Positions 40,206 to 50,797 of a DNA stretch of 64,000 bases are shown one piece after another (position 1 is the stretch's first letter; the number at the start of each line of letters is the position of its first letter). A model generated the notes under the pieces. That model searched no databases, was not told the origin of the DNA, and saw nothing but the letters and a program-made list of their open reading frames with translations. Made by a program: the position numbers and the translations under genes. The DNA lies in the NCBI GenBank assembly GCA_903858935.1, contig CAIOKO010000040.1, positions 1 through 64,000 of the forward strand, read 5' to 3'. This DNA comes from an uncultured Schlesneria sp. (GTDB lineage Bacteria > Planctomycetota > Planctomycetia > Planctomycetales > Planctomycetaceae).

Positions 40206-40324
40206 ATCGTCAAATCGATTGGGCGACCAGTTGAATTGGTACGTTGAGGATTCATTTTCGAAAGTGTTGATCGTCCGGGCGATACTTTGGATTACCTTCA
40301 CGGACTGTTTCAAATTTGATTTTA

Positions 40325-41353
40325 TTAAAACCGTCTCGCCGACAGATCGTCAGCTTTTTCTGGAAACAGCATGCTGACGCTCGTTCGGTCGTGAATCGAG
40401 CGTATGGCTGCTGCCATCAGGTGGGCGACGGAAACAACTTCAACATTATGGGGAAGTGGACCGAACGAGTTTTCGATCGTATCGGTGATGAACATTTTCT
40501 TAATGTCACTTTCGGCAATGCGAGCCGCCGCCCCCTCGGAAAGAACGCCATGCGTGACGCCCGCGTAAATATCCTTTGCACCCCGTGACTTCAGTGTCTT
40601 GGCCATTTCAACCAATGACCGACCGGTAATCGTGAGATCGTCGACAAGAAAGACGTTCTTGTCCTGAACATTTCCAATCACTTCGACGATCTGAACCGTC
40701 TCGGTATGATCAGCACGGTACTTGTTTCCAATCACCACCGGAGCGTTCAATAAAGTCGCGTAAGCCGCGGCACCTTTCGCGAAACCGACGTCAGGACTGC
40801 AAACAACCAGATCTGAAACGTTTAATGTCTTAAAGTGATTAACCAGTACGATTCGACCGTAAAGGTGGTCAACAGGAATTCGGAAGAAGCCCTGAATCTG
40901 CGGACTGTGAAGATCCATCGTCAGCACGCGATCAGCCCCTGCGGCTTCGATCGCGTCGGCACAGACCCGGGCCCTGATCGAGACGCGTGGCTCGTCCTTT
41001 TTGTCCCCCTGTGCATAACTGAAAAAGGGTATGACGGCTGTCACATTTTGAGCACTGGCTCGCCGAGCCGCGTCGATCCAGAACAATAGCTCCATAAAAT
41101 TGTCATTCACCGGATAGTGGCAACCCTGAACGATAAAGACGTCTTTGCCACGTACGTTTTCTTTGATTCGAACGAAAACGTTCCCTTCGCTGAAAATATG
41201 AGCACGAGCAGGGGTCAGCGATACACCCAGTGTGTTGGCAATCGTCTGCGCGAGGATTGGATTTCCGTTCCCAGCGATAATGGCCAGATCTCCCTGAGGA
41301 GCTTGAAAAGGTGCAATTCTTGGCCCGGCCAGATCTGGGCGGATGAAGTCCAT
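40325..41353 (-). CDS. prs: Ribose-phosphate pyrophosphokinase
   Basis: 'QGCHYPVNDNFMELLFWIDAARRASAQNVTAVIPFFSYAQGDKKDEPRVSIRARVCADAIEAAGADRVLTMDLHSPQIQGFF', 'NVFLVDDLTITGRSLVEMAKTLKSRGA'. Confidence 0.95.
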   Translation of the reverse strand: MDFIRPDLAGPRIAPFQAPQGDLAIIAGNGNPILAQTIANTLGVSLTPARAHIFSEGNVFVRIKENVRGKDVFIVQGCHYPVNDNFMELLFWIDAARRASAQNVTAVIPFFSYAQGDKKDEPRVSIRARVCADAIEAAGADRVLTMDLHSPQIQGFFRIPVDHLYGRIVLVNHFKTLNVSDLVVCSPDVGFAKGAAAYATLLNAPVVIGNKYRADHTETVQIVEVIGNVQDKNVFLVDDLTITGRSLVEMAKTLKSRGAKDIYAGVTHGVLSEGAAARIAESDIKKMFITDTIENSFGPLPHNVEVVSVAHLMAAAIRSIHDRTSVSMLFPEKADDLSARRF

Positions 41354-41570
41354 CGATCATTTCTCCTCGTTGTTCACCAGTCGAAGGGTGGAAATCGTAG
41401 CACCTGAACTGCAGTGATACAAAGCCATCACGCTGCGGCATCAACAAAAGTCCATTGGACACGTGAAGCGATGCTTTGCCAGTCTCTGTCGATCGGAGTA
41501 TGATTTCGCGGTCGCGGTGAGTTCGATTGTTTGAAACCGCTTTCGTCTCTTTATTCAATTCAATGCGAAA

Positions 41571-41819
41571 ATGGCTGACTACACAAAATACGATTCTCGC
41601 GTCGACTCGCTGGTGATTGAATCCCGTACTAATTGGGATCCGTCCGTCGGGAATCTGTCTGAAGAAGACAAGTTGTTTCTGGCAAAAATGGTTCATCTTT
41701 CGCCCTCGAAAGCCGCAAAAGTATCGTACTCGCGGTCTCATACCGGGTTTACGCGGGAGATCACAGTTACCGAGCAAGATATTGCTCGTATTTATGTCGA
41801 ACAAATGCACTCAAAGTAG
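41571..41819 (+). CDS. Small conserved-looking hypothetical protein (82 aa)
   Basis: Complete ORF between a divergent gene and a terminator hairpin; no family recognised. Confidence 0.6.
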   Translation: MADYTKYDSRVDSLVIESRTNWDPSVGNLSEEDKLFLAKMVHLSPSKAAKVSYSRSHTGFTREITVTEQDIARIYVEQMHSK

Positions 41820-41901
41820 TTCACATCGTTTGAATGTATTTCGATTGACTGTAATGTCGATTTGATTTCCTGAAACTCGGGTTTCGGTAAGCTAATAAAA
41901 C

Positions 41902-41940
41902 AACGCTGGGCTGTTTTCTTTCAAAAACAGCCCAGCGTTT
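41902..41940. terminator. Terminator-like hairpin between convergent genes (possibly bidirectional)
   Basis: AACGCTGGGCTGTTTT (41902-41917) / AAAACAGCCCAGCGTT (41924-41939). Confidence 0.88.
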
Positions 41941-41966
41941 GTATTTATCGAACTGGTTGCGAAGAA

Positions 41967-44027
41967 TCAGTTCGAACCATCAGTATAGGCTCGGGTCACT
42001 TCTTCAAGCAGCATTGGTTCTTGCAGGCCGCCGCCACTCAGTCGAGCTTTCATCCGGTGGCTTCCTTCTTTGGTCACCTTCATCTGGACCCGGAAGGTTA
42101 CCTGGCTGCCCGGAGCGATCTGTTCGATCGGGTTGAAGAACAACTGGCGGCCTTCGATCACCTGATCAACAGGAGCCTTAGCCGACAGGAACTGCATGCC
42201 GTTAGGCAAGTCGCAGGCAACCACGACACCGGTCGCAGCTTTCGACCCTTCGTTCTTCACTCGAATTTCGTAACCGGTTTCTGAACCGACTTCCACCGGA
42301 TCGTCGAGATCAACGAGTTCTAACGTCAGAGACGCAATTCCATCGACGCGAGTTTCGATTTGAGCATCCGCTTGAACGCCAGAGTCAGAAACGACCTGGA
42401 CTGTTTGAGTGAAGTCACCCAGCTTCAGGGAATTCAATTCACATGTAACTTGCGTTGATTCACCCGGTGCAAGGCGATTGATGAACCATTGGATCGTATT
42501 GATCGACGGGTCATACTTGCCTGCATGATCGGCAGAAACGAACTTGAATCCCTCTGAGACTACTTGTGACACGCGGATGTTGCTGTTGACCAGACTGCCG
42601 TCGTTCGTGACGGTCATCGTGTATTTGGCGTTACGTCCCTTGTAGCGAAGTGAAGGTCCTTCGACAGCAATTTTCAGGCTTGGAGCGATAACGTTGAATT
42701 CCACCAAGTCGGTACTTGATGCTTCCGAACTGGAAGTGGCAACAACGGTGACTGATTGAGGTCCACCTTTTGCGGCCGTCAATCCAAGCCGATAACTTCG
42801 AGTTTCACCAGGTCCAACCGCTCCGATATCGATCACAAGGCGATCTTCTCGCGTGGGGTGTTCAAGGCCCGCCGACAATTTCGCTTCGACTTTCACGTCC
42901 TGAACCGTCCCCGTACCGGGGTTGGTGACCGTGATCATTTGCGAGGCAGGATCGCCCAGCATCACTTCTTTTGTCGGCGATTTAACAGAGACTTTCAGCA
43001 ATGGTTCGTGAACCGAAAACGCAGTCGAAGTGGTTCCCGTGAAGCGAACTTGAGCCGTGGCGCCGATATCCCCACGTCGGCTGGGAATCATCTTCACAGT
43101 GATCTTTTTCTCACTGCCGGCCTGGAGTTCTTCGATCGCCCATGTCAATCGGTCAGTCGCGGAGGCTGGCTTCGGCTCGGCTGCCGTTAATCGCACATTG
43201 GTCGGAAAAATTGCGTCGACTGCAATTTGTGTGACTGGTGTCGAACCTGTGTTTTTCACGACTAAGTCGGCCTGACATTCTTGTCCGACGTTGAACTCAC
43301 CGCGCTTGAACCATTCCAAGGTGACTTGAGGCGTTTGCGGCCCTGACTTCACTTGAGCAGTTTCAATGACGGTGGTTCGCGCATTTGCGTCGCTATCAAA
43401 CGACTCTTCGCGAGCAGCAACGGGTTCTTTTTGTTTGGTGGCGGATTTTCGAGTTGCTTTCGCCGTTGATTCGTCAAAATCGGCCACGGGAGGCGCGCTT
43501 TTGGGGCGGCTGTCGCTTCGAATCTGCTGAACAAGGGGCTTCTTACCCGACGGCTTGTTATAGTTCGCCTGAGAAACCGAAGGGTTGACCTTTTCCTTCG
43601 CGCCTGTGGCCGCAGCAGGGCTGTCAGACACGGTTGGAAGGTCCGTCAGCGAAGGTTCTTCGAAGTCCGCTTTGGCTTTCCTGGTTGGTGACTTCGCCGC
43701 CGCTACTGGCTTTTCAGTTAATGGCTCATCGGCCCAATCCGTTGCATCCGACTTCGCAGGGGCCGAAGCGGTTACGACTGGCTTGGCGACGGGATCAGGA
43801 GATGACCCTTCCTCGCCAAACAAGTCTTTGTAGTAGTTTTTTGGTCCTGCGCTGGTCGCCGCGTCGGGCTTCTTTGCAGGCCGTTTTGCTGCGAGTTTCG
43901 CCGAAGATCCCGCAGTTCCGACTGCGAACCGTCCTGCCGACTGGTCTGCGACAGGATCAGCAGCGTAGCCGCTTTGATGAAGCGCCATCATTCCCGAGAT
44001 GGCGAGAATCCAACTCCCGCGTCGCAT
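41967..44027 (-). CDS. DUF11/CARDB-type repeat domain exported protein
   Basis: Signal peptide, Ala/Lys-rich linker, repeated beta-sandwich units 'NTGSTPVTQIAVDAIFPTNVRLTAAEP', 'NPGTGTVQDVKVEAKLSAGLEH', 'NEGSKAATGVVVACDLPNGMQFLSA'. Confidence 0.85.
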   Translation of the reverse strand: MRRGSWILAISGMMALHQSGYAADPVADQSAGRFAVGTAGSSAKLAAKRPAKKPDAATSAGPKNYYKDLFGEEGSSPDPVAKPVVTASAPAKSDATDWADEPLTEKPVAAAKSPTRKAKADFEEPSLTDLPTVSDSPAAATGAKEKVNPSVSQANYNKPSGKKPLVQQIRSDSRPKSAPPVADFDESTAKATRKSATKQKEPVAAREESFDSDANARTTVIETAQVKSGPQTPQVTLEWFKRGEFNVGQECQADLVVKNTGSTPVTQIAVDAIFPTNVRLTAAEPKPASATDRLTWAIEELQAGSEKKITVKMIPSRRGDIGATAQVRFTGTTSTAFSVHEPLLKVSVKSPTKEVMLGDPASQMITVTNPGTGTVQDVKVEAKLSAGLEHPTREDRLVIDIGAVGPGETRSYRLGLTAAKGGPQSVTVVATSSSEASSTDLVEFNVIAPSLKIAVEGPSLRYKGRNAKYTMTVTNDGSLVNSNIRVSQVVSEGFKFVSADHAGKYDPSINTIQWFINRLAPGESTQVTCELNSLKLGDFTQTVQVVSDSGVQADAQIETRVDGIASLTLELVDLDDPVEVGSETGYEIRVKNEGSKAATGVVVACDLPNGMQFLSAKAPVDQVIEGRQLFFNPIEQIAPGSQVTFRVQMKVTKEGSHRMKARLSGGGLQEPMLLEEVTRAYTDGSN

Positions 44028-44372
44028 GATCAGCTCCTTCGAATCGATTCGTGGTGAGTGTAATAACCCAAAGCGAGGTCATTCCCCGCCAGGCAATCAC
44101 CGACACCGCCGAATCCCATTTCAGCGCGTGCCCGTAATCTGTATCGGTCAGGTCGACCAGAACCATTGAATCGATCCGAACGACTTGAATTACTTTTACG
44201 AATGTAGGGACTCTTCTGAGTGGAATTCGAATAAGAAATGATTCAAGTGCGGCATTTTTTGCCGCACCGAGTTTAAATGTTTTGGCGAAGGACCAAAGCA
44301 TAGGGTTTGTCGAGGCCGATGGGTGTATAATGAAGAAGATGATTTAGACCATGAAGCATCGAGGCTGATGTC

Positions 44373-45323
44373 ATGCCACCACGCAAGCGACCCGTCCAGG
44401 AAGCTACCCCACGTGCCGCAGCGCCCGCAGATCCTTCGCAGCATCTTTCTGGCTTCATCCATTATCTCAAGGCAGAATGCGGTCTATCTCAAAATACTAT
44501 CCTGGCGTATCGCCGGGACCTCACCCGATTTGATGCCTGGTATCGAGAGCACGGCCCCTCACGACTTCAACTGGTAGATCTAGGGTTGCTCACTCGCTAT
44601 CTGGAAGACCTTCACCAGCATCTGTACGCCGCAACTTCGATGGCAAGACACCTGGTTTCCCTCAAGATGTTTTTCCGATACCTCGTCCTTGAAGGGATTC
44701 TGCCCGAAAGTGTCGCGGAATTGGTGAACTCACCAAAACTCTGGCAGCATTTGCCCAAGGTGCTCAGTCCAGAAAAGGTCGATGAACTGATTGCAGCGCC
44801 ACTACGACAAGACCGTTATCCGTTGCGCGATCGCGCGCTTTTGGCGCTGATGTACGCGACCGGGTGCCGTGCTTCGGAAGTCTGCGGAATTACGCCGCGC
44901 GACATCCAGCTCGAAGAAGGTTATTGCCGTTGTGTCGGTAAGGGAAACAAAGAACGGATTGTATCGCTGAATCCGGTCGCACGGGCTGCAGTCGAAGCGT
45001 ATCTCAAAAACGAGCGAACTTTGCTTGTTTTAAAAGACGAGCCGACAACTCCTCTTCTTGTCTCCCGCAGCGGCAAGCGCCTATCCAGGATCACTGTGTG
45101 GAAATTGGTCAAACGCTATGCCGCTCGAATTGGAGCAAGCCGCGAGGTCAGCCCACATACACTTCGCCATAGTTTCGCGACACATATGCTGGCAGGAGGA
45201 GCCGAGATTCGCGCTCTACAAGAACTACTTGGACACGCCAGCATTCGGACAACACAAATCTATACCCAAGTCGACCACAGCCGACTCAAGTCAGTCCATG
45301 AAAAATGCCACCCTCGCGGATGA
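44373..45323 (+). CDS. xerD: Tyrosine site-specific recombinase XerC/XerD family
   Basis: SAM-like N-terminus 'FIHYLKAECGLSQNTILAYRRDL'; catalytic 'ATGCRASEVCGI', 'SPHTLRHSFATHMLAGGAEIRALQELLGHASIRTTQIYTQVD'. C vs D assignment uncertain. Confidence 0.92.
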   Translation: MPPRKRPVQEATPRAAAPADPSQHLSGFIHYLKAECGLSQNTILAYRRDLTRFDAWYREHGPSRLQLVDLGLLTRYLEDLHQHLYAATSMARHLVSLKMFFRYLVLEGILPESVAELVNSPKLWQHLPKVLSPEKVDELIAAPLRQDRYPLRDRALLALMYATGCRASEVCGITPRDIQLEEGYCRCVGKGNKERIVSLNPVARAAVEAYLKNERTLLVLKDEPTTPLLVSRSGKRLSRITVWKLVKRYAARIGASREVSPHTLRHSFATHMLAGGAEIRALQELLGHASIRTTQIYTQVDHSRLKSVHEKCHPRG

Positions 45324-45342
45324 GCAATAGCCGAAAAGTTTC

Positions 45343-46860
45343 CTATTCAGCAAGTTTCGCAAGTAATTTCTCGCGGACAGTTTGAGGGTCAGCACCCTTG
45401 ACCGATTTCATGACCTGACCGATCAGTGCGCCAATCGCCTTCTCATTCCCACTCTTGAAGTCCGCGATGGCCTTCGCGTTGCGTGCCAATACTTCGGCAA
45501 TGACGGTCTCAATCGCGCCTGTATCTTGAACGATCGCAAGTCCACGTGACTTTACCAACTCGTCAATTCGCTCCGCTGAAATAGCGTTACCACCGTCGGC
45601 ATCCTCAAGCAGCGCTGTGAATACTTCCCTGGCGGACTTAATGGTAATCTGCTTCTTATTAATTCGGTCAAGCAGTGCGGAAAGCACGGGGGGACGGATT
45701 GGAAAGTTCGAGATCGTCTCGTTTCGTTCTTTCATTGCGGCTTGCATGTCTTGGGTCAGCCAGTTTGCAGCTTGCTTGCCGTCACCACAGGTTTTAGCGA
45801 CCTCTTCGTAGTAATCAGCAACGACACGCCCCTGGTCGATAATGACGGCTGCGTCATAAGGTGACAACTGGAATTCGTCGACAATTCGTTTCCGACGTGT
45901 GGCAGGAAGTTCACACATCTCGGCGCGAATCGAATTGATCTTTTCGACGCTCGTCATCACGGGAACCAGGTCTGGGTCGGGGAAGTATCGATAGTCGGCG
46001 GCCTCTTCTTTTTCTCGCAGAGGATAGGTGGAGCCACGATTTGGATCGAATCCGACCGTTCGCTTATGCCCCCCTTTTGCTCCCATCCGGATGCCAGTCT
46101 GCTGGAACGATTCCCATTGACGAGCGACTTCATACTCAATCGCCTGCTCGGTAAATCGAAAGCTGTTAAGATTCTTGATCTCGACAATGGGTGTTGGAAC
46201 TTTTGTGCCATCTGGTTGAGTCACGTGCAAGTTCACATTCGCATCACAGCGCAAGCTCCCTTCCTGCATGTTACAATCCGAGACTTCGAGGTACGTCAAC
46301 ATGAGCCTCAACTCTTCGAGAAACCGTCGAGCTTCATCTGCAGAACGCAAATCCGGTTCTGTCACAATCTCAACCAATGGGGTTCCGGCGCGGTTAAGAT
46401 CGACCTTGCTGTCTCGACCTCGACCCGATTCATCATGCATATTCTTGCCAGCATCTTCTTCAAGATGAGCCCGCAGAATTCTCACGCGCCGAACGGTTGG
46501 TTGTTTGCTTCCATCTGCAGCAGAATCGCCAATGACAACATCGACCTGACCGTGATGGCTGAACGGCAGATCGAACTGGCTGATCTGGTATCCTTTGGGA
46601 AGGTCTGGATAGAAGTACTGTTTGCGATCCCATTTTGTGAAGGGAGCGATCTGACACCCCAGCCCCAGGGCCGTTTTTACTCCGAGATGATAGGCGTGTT
46701 CGTTCAAAACAGGTAACGCCCCGGGTAATCCGAGACAAACGGGACAAGTCTGAACGTTTGGATGATCGGGATTGAAGGCCGTCGAACATCCGCAAAAAAT
46801 CTTCGTCTTCGTCTGAAGCTGAACGTGAATTTCGAGGCCAATAATGATTTCGTAGGACAT
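45343..46860 (-). CDS. gatB: Asp-tRNA(Asn)/Glu-tRNA(Gln) amidotransferase subunit B
   Basis: 'MSYEIIIGLEIHVQLQTKTKIFCGCSTAF...NVQTCPVCLGLPGALPVLNEHA'. Start at 46860 (ORF opens at 46893). Confidence 0.97.
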   Translation of the reverse strand: MSYEIIIGLEIHVQLQTKTKIFCGCSTAFNPDHPNVQTCPVCLGLPGALPVLNEHAYHLGVKTALGLGCQIAPFTKWDRKQYFYPDLPKGYQISQFDLPFSHHGQVDVVIGDSAADGSKQPTVRRVRILRAHLEEDAGKNMHDESGRGRDSKVDLNRAGTPLVEIVTEPDLRSADEARRFLEELRLMLTYLEVSDCNMQEGSLRCDANVNLHVTQPDGTKVPTPIVEIKNLNSFRFTEQAIEYEVARQWESFQQTGIRMGAKGGHKRTVGFDPNRGSTYPLREKEEAADYRYFPDPDLVPVMTSVEKINSIRAEMCELPATRRKRIVDEFQLSPYDAAVIIDQGRVVADYYEEVAKTCGDGKQAANWLTQDMQAAMKERNETISNFPIRPPVLSALLDRINKKQITIKSAREVFTALLEDADGGNAISAERIDELVKSRGLAIVQDTGAIETVIAEVLARNAKAIADFKSGNEKAIGALIGQVMKSVKGADPQTVREKLLAKLAE

Positions 46861-46994
46861 CACATTCTCAATCGAATAAATCTTGAAGAACAAAACTTCG
46901 CGAACAAACTGGGCGACGTCACCTGATCACCTTCTCAAGGCCAGCGATTTGAAACGGCCAAAGCAAGTCAGAACCCGTCTGACTCCAGCACGCC

Positions 46995-47876
46995 TTATGG
47001 TGAGCTGATCGAGTCAATCGTTGCCCATGTCAATGTTCCATTGGAAATCTTCTCAACCAGATCGGGCACTGATTCAAGGATATTTTCGGCAACCGGATCT
47101 GAACTTTGACTTAATGCCAGAGCAGCGGCCTGTCGTTCGACGGTTGAGCCCGATGTGAGTACCTGTTTGAGATCTGATAGGGCGCGAGCATCTGCGTGGT
47201 GTCCAACGCATCGCCACATATCTGGCGCAACCGGTCTTTTCGCAGCCCATCTCTCGTGAACAAAGTCGACGACCATCGCTGACAAGTGAGGGTTGGCGCG
47301 TTGATCAAGCCCCACAATCGGAGACATTGGCACGCCAATGAACTGGCACTTCAGCACCATTTGGTTCCACTGATCGTCGGTAAACTGCTCGGCGGGATAG
47401 GGGTTCTGGTGAGCGACTGCGCAGAATACCGCTTTTATATTCGTCCGAATCCCTTCGGCCGCACGTAATACGTGAGCTGAAGGGTGTGGCAGAAGTGGCA
47501 AGGTCTGGTACATCGCAACAAGTTCGCCAACTTCACCTGCTCCAAACAATTGATCCAGGACCGCGACAAGCTCAGCCGATTCCATCGTTGGGATAGAAAG
47601 TAGTAACAACGCCCGCGTCAGTTGGTCGACGCTCCACCCGCGAGGATTCCAACCTGGCCGCGTCTGGTTGGCTGCTGAAAGTTCCTCGTCAATAAGTCCT
47701 AAGTCCGATTTTCCGACCTTCCGTGGCGCCATACCAAAGGCGAGATAAAGACCTTTCCTGTCGCCCAGGCGGACAACACCCTGTCGATCGCGGACCCAGG
47801 CCGCTGCGGCCGGGTCTAGTCTCATTGCAAGCCAGCTCTCGATTAACGTCTTTATTTTTTCTGTATCAGGATTCAT
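46995..47876 (-). CDS. EboA-like domain protein
   Basis: 'IKAVFCAVAHQNPYPAEQFTDDQWNQMVLKCQFIGVPMSPIVGLDQRANPHLSAMVVDFVHERWAAKRPVAPDMWRCVG' resembles the EboA signature region. Confidence 0.75.
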   Translation of the reverse strand: MNPDTEKIKTLIESWLAMRLDPAAAAWVRDRQGVVRLGDRKGLYLAFGMAPRKVGKSDLGLIDEELSAANQTRPGWNPRGWSVDQLTRALLLLSIPTMESAELVAVLDQLFGAGEVGELVAMYQTLPLLPHPSAHVLRAAEGIRTNIKAVFCAVAHQNPYPAEQFTDDQWNQMVLKCQFIGVPMSPIVGLDQRANPHLSAMVVDFVHERWAAKRPVAPDMWRCVGHHADARALSDLKQVLTSGSTVERQAAALALSQSSDPVAENILESVPDLVEKISNGTLTWATIDSISSP

Positions 47877-47974
47877 TCTAACTCCTGCTGATTTCGGTTC
47901 TTTTCCGCGACGAGAAATAACCAAAATCAACGTGGGATTTACGTCTTTGTGTTCTCAATCGAAACCGTTGTTCG

Positions 47975-48226
47975 TTAGTGGCCATGACCGCAACTGGTGG
48001 GATTGCCACAGCAGCCGGCCATCGGAAGTTGAGGAACTGGACTCGCGATCGGCAACGCAATTCCTCCGGAGATCACCCGTTCAACTGGTGTATCGAGCGG
48101 CGTCTTGCCAGGCTCGGACTGACTTCGCTGGCAAAGTTCACCCCAGTTCGAAATCGATTCTTTCATTCCATGTTGCACAGTCACAGTTTTTTGATTCGTT
48201 GCACAATGATAATCGTACGTTGGCAT
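47975..48226 (-). CDS. FmdB-like small protein with Cys/His-rich C-terminus
   Basis: MPTYDYHCATNQKTVTVQHGMKESISNWGELC...ERVISGG resembles FmdB zinc-ribbon proteins but lacks the usual CxxC pairs; ends CCGNPTSCGHGH. Confidence 0.65.
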   Translation of the reverse strand: MPTYDYHCATNQKTVTVQHGMKESISNWGELCQRSQSEPGKTPLDTPVERVISGGIALPIASPVPQLPMAGCCGNPTSCGHGH

Positions 48227-48264
48227 CTCACGGTTCTCCCTGGAAACGGTAAATTTTTAAAATG

Positions 48265-49167
48265 TCAGCCAGATCGTTGTCGGGCTTCTGACAGCATTAC
48301 GTCAAAAAGTTCACGTTGTTTGATCAGTTCAGCGGCGGGGTCTTCAGGAACTTCGCCTTCTTCCAGCATCATCCAGCCCGAATAATCCGCATTCACATAA
48401 AGATCCAGAAGTTGTGGCCATGGATAGTTCTTGGAATCGAATCGATGAATGTGCGTCGTCCGACCCAACCGATCTTTCACCAGGTTAAAATTATGTTCCA
48501 ATCCAGGGGCTTCAAGATCCTGCGGATTGGAATTCCAGCAGACTGCCACGTTTGGGTGATCGGCGACGTCAAGAATCGCCTTGATCGTTGGAAGCTGTGC
48601 ACATTGACCGTGAACTTCCAGCCGGATTTGTTGTCCGAAACCCGTGGCAAATTCAGCGATCAGATTCAACGCTTTTCCAATTTGTATAATCGTTTTATCG
48701 CGGGGAACATCCTTATGAAACGAGTCGGGCTTCACCTTGACACCTGAACCACCCACGTCGTGGCTCAATTTAATAAACTGTTTCGTGGCTTCGATCGACG
48801 TTTCCAGAACCTTCGGGTCAGGGCTGTCAAACCGTTCGTTGCTGCCAATCCCGACCATTTGAACCGAACTCGATTCAAATTGTGCTCGAACGGCGTTGCG
48901 TTCAGCCTCCGTCAGGCTCGGTTCGACACCGTGCTTATGAGTCGTTCTCAATTCAACGCCAAGCACTTTCGCTTGCTCGCAATTTTTCAGCAGCGTGCGC
49001 AAGTCCCAGTCTTTACCCCACTGGTACGTCACAAGACCGTAACGGATGTCCGCTCCCTTTTTTTCCTGGGAATAACTCGGACTAGTGAGCCCAAATGCCC
49101 CGACGGCAACAGTAGCAGTGGTCAAGGCGGTTGTCTTAAGAAAGTCGCGTCGAGTCACGTCTGACAT
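48265..49167 (-). CDS. Sugar phosphate isomerase/epimerase (AP endonuclease-2-like TIM barrel), Tat-exported
   Basis: Tat signal 'MSDVTRRDFLKTTALTTATVAVGAFG'; TIM-barrel features 'VGGSGVKVKPDSF', 'VCWNSNPQD', 'YSGWMMLEEGEVPEDP'. Confidence 0.85.
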   Translation of the reverse strand: MSDVTRRDFLKTTALTTATVAVGAFGLTSPSYSQEKKGADIRYGLVTYQWGKDWDLRTLLKNCEQAKVLGVELRTTHKHGVEPSLTEAERNAVRAQFESSSVQMVGIGSNERFDSPDPKVLETSIEATKQFIKLSHDVGGSGVKVKPDSFHKDVPRDKTIIQIGKALNLIAEFATGFGQQIRLEVHGQCAQLPTIKAILDVADHPNVAVCWNSNPQDLEAPGLEHNFNLVKDRLGRTTHIHRFDSKNYPWPQLLDLYVNADYSGWMMLEEGEVPEDPAAELIKQRELFDVMLSEARQRSG

Positions 49168-49188
49168 GATCTTTTCCCTTTCTGCGAG

Positions 49189-50685
49189 TTACGAAGATGC
49201 GAGTTGCCGTTCTGCAATTTCGATCGCTTTCAACAGGCCGCGAGCTTTGTTCAAAGTTTCTTCGTATTCAGACGCCGCAACGCTGTCCGCCACGATGCCA
49301 GCTCCCGCTTGAACATAGGCAGTCTGGCCGATCATGACGATCGTTCGCAGCGCAATGCACGTATCCATGTGGCCCGTAAAATCGAGGCACCCCACCGCTC
49401 CACCATACGGACCTCGGCGATGAGGTTCCAATTCGTCGATGATCTCCATCGCACGAACTTTAGGAGCTCCCGACAGCGTTCCGGCGGGAAGTCCCGCGCG
49501 AAGTGCGTCGAGCGCCGTTTTGCCCTTTGCCAACTTACCCGTTACCGTCGAGCTGATATGCATGACATGGCTGTATCGTTCGACATGCATGATGTCGCTT
49601 AACTCTACCGAACCATATTCGGCGACTCGCCCGACGTCGTTGCGAGCCAGATCGACAAGCATCACATGCTCGGCACGTTCTTTTTCATCAGCGAGAAGTT
49701 CCCTCTCAAGGGCTTCGTCCTCGTCTTGAGTTTTGCCACGGCGTCGGGTGCCAGCCAATGGACGAATCGTCGTTCGCCCATTCTCGACTCGAACCATGAT
49801 TTCTGGTGAGCTACCGATCAGGTTCACAGCGGGAGTTCGCAGTAGAAACATGAATGGGCTAGGATTCACGACTCGCAGTGCTCTGTAAATATCGAGCGAA
49901 CTGGCCGTGGTGTTGACTTCAAGACGCTGGCTGAGCACGACCTGGAAAATGTCCCCGGCGCGAATGTATTCCTTTGATTTTTCAACCGCTGCTTCATAAC
50001 CCTCGCGGGAAAAATTCGAACGGACCGGGATCTGTGGATCACCAACTAACGAGACGTCAGCCAGATGAATTGTTTCCGTCGGTGTGTCGAGCTGTTTGCA
50101 CAACATATCGACCCTGCGGCAAGCATCGTCATAAACAACCTTTAGGTCAGCAGTTTGCACAGAGGCATGCACAACAACTTGAATCGTCTTTTGAATCTGA
50201 TCGAAAATCACCATCTTGTCGTACATGGCGAACGACATGTCTGGCAGCTTGCGATCATCGGCTGGAGGATTCGGCAGATTCTCGGTGTACCGAACTGTGT
50301 CATAACCCGCATAGCCAACCGCCCCACCACAAAACCGAGGCAATCCCGCGAGATGTGGTGCTCGGTATTGTTCCAGCATCGTATGCAGGTGTTCGAGCGG
50401 GTCGTCAACCTGATAGGTTTTGGTTTGGCCAGACTGCGTCAACACGATCTGTTTATCGAAGGCATCCACCTGAAGGAACGGCCCAGCCCCGAGAAAACTG
50501 TATCGGCCGACCCGTTCACCGCCAACGACGCTTTCAAACAAGAACGAATTCTCATCGTCCTGTAACCGGCAGTACGCGCTGACGGGGGTCAGCGTGTCGC
50601 TGATCAGTTGCCGGTAAACGGGTACGAAATTCATCCCTTCGGACAACTGCCGAAAAGTAGCGAAGTCGGGAGTATAAGAGGCCAT
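49189..50685 (-). CDS. trpE: Anthranilate synthase component I
   Basis: '[12 protein letters not shown]...[87 protein letters not shown]'. Confidence 0.96.
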   Translation of the reverse strand: MASYTPDFATFRQLSEGMNFVPVYRQLISDTLTPVSAYCRLQDDENSFLFESVVGGERVGRYSFLGAGPFLQVDAFDKQIVLTQSGQTKTYQVDDPLEHLHTMLEQYRAPHLAGLPRFCGGAVGYAGYDTVRYTENLPNPPADDRKLPDMSFAMYDKMVIFDQIQKTIQVVVHASVQTADLKVVYDDACRRVDMLCKQLDTPTETIHLADVSLVGDPQIPVRSNFSREGYEAAVEKSKEYIRAGDIFQVVLSQRLEVNTTASSLDIYRALRVVNPSPFMFLLRTPAVNLIGSSPEIMVRVENGRTTIRPLAGTRRRGKTQDEDEALERELLADEKERAEHVMLVDLARNDVGRVAEYGSVELSDIMHVERYSHVMHISSTVTGKLAKGKTALDALRAGLPAGTLSGAPKVRAMEIIDELEPHRRGPYGGAVGCLDFTGHMDTCIALRTIVMIGQTAYVQAGAGIVADSVAASEYEETLNKARGLLKAIEIAERQLASS

Positions 50686-50797
50686 GTCGTCGAGCGTCTC
50701 TCCAGCGGAATTTCAACAGCAATCGATTGCGTGAAAATCCATCGTATCGGGTCCAGGAATTGAGGGCTAGCGCTCAACCTTTCGGGAAAGAATTCTT

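Noticed and set aside
44373-45323. Integrase marking a mobile island
   Set aside because: The sequence looks like a housekeeping XerC/D recombinase; no tRNA, att-like repeats or mobile genes nearby.
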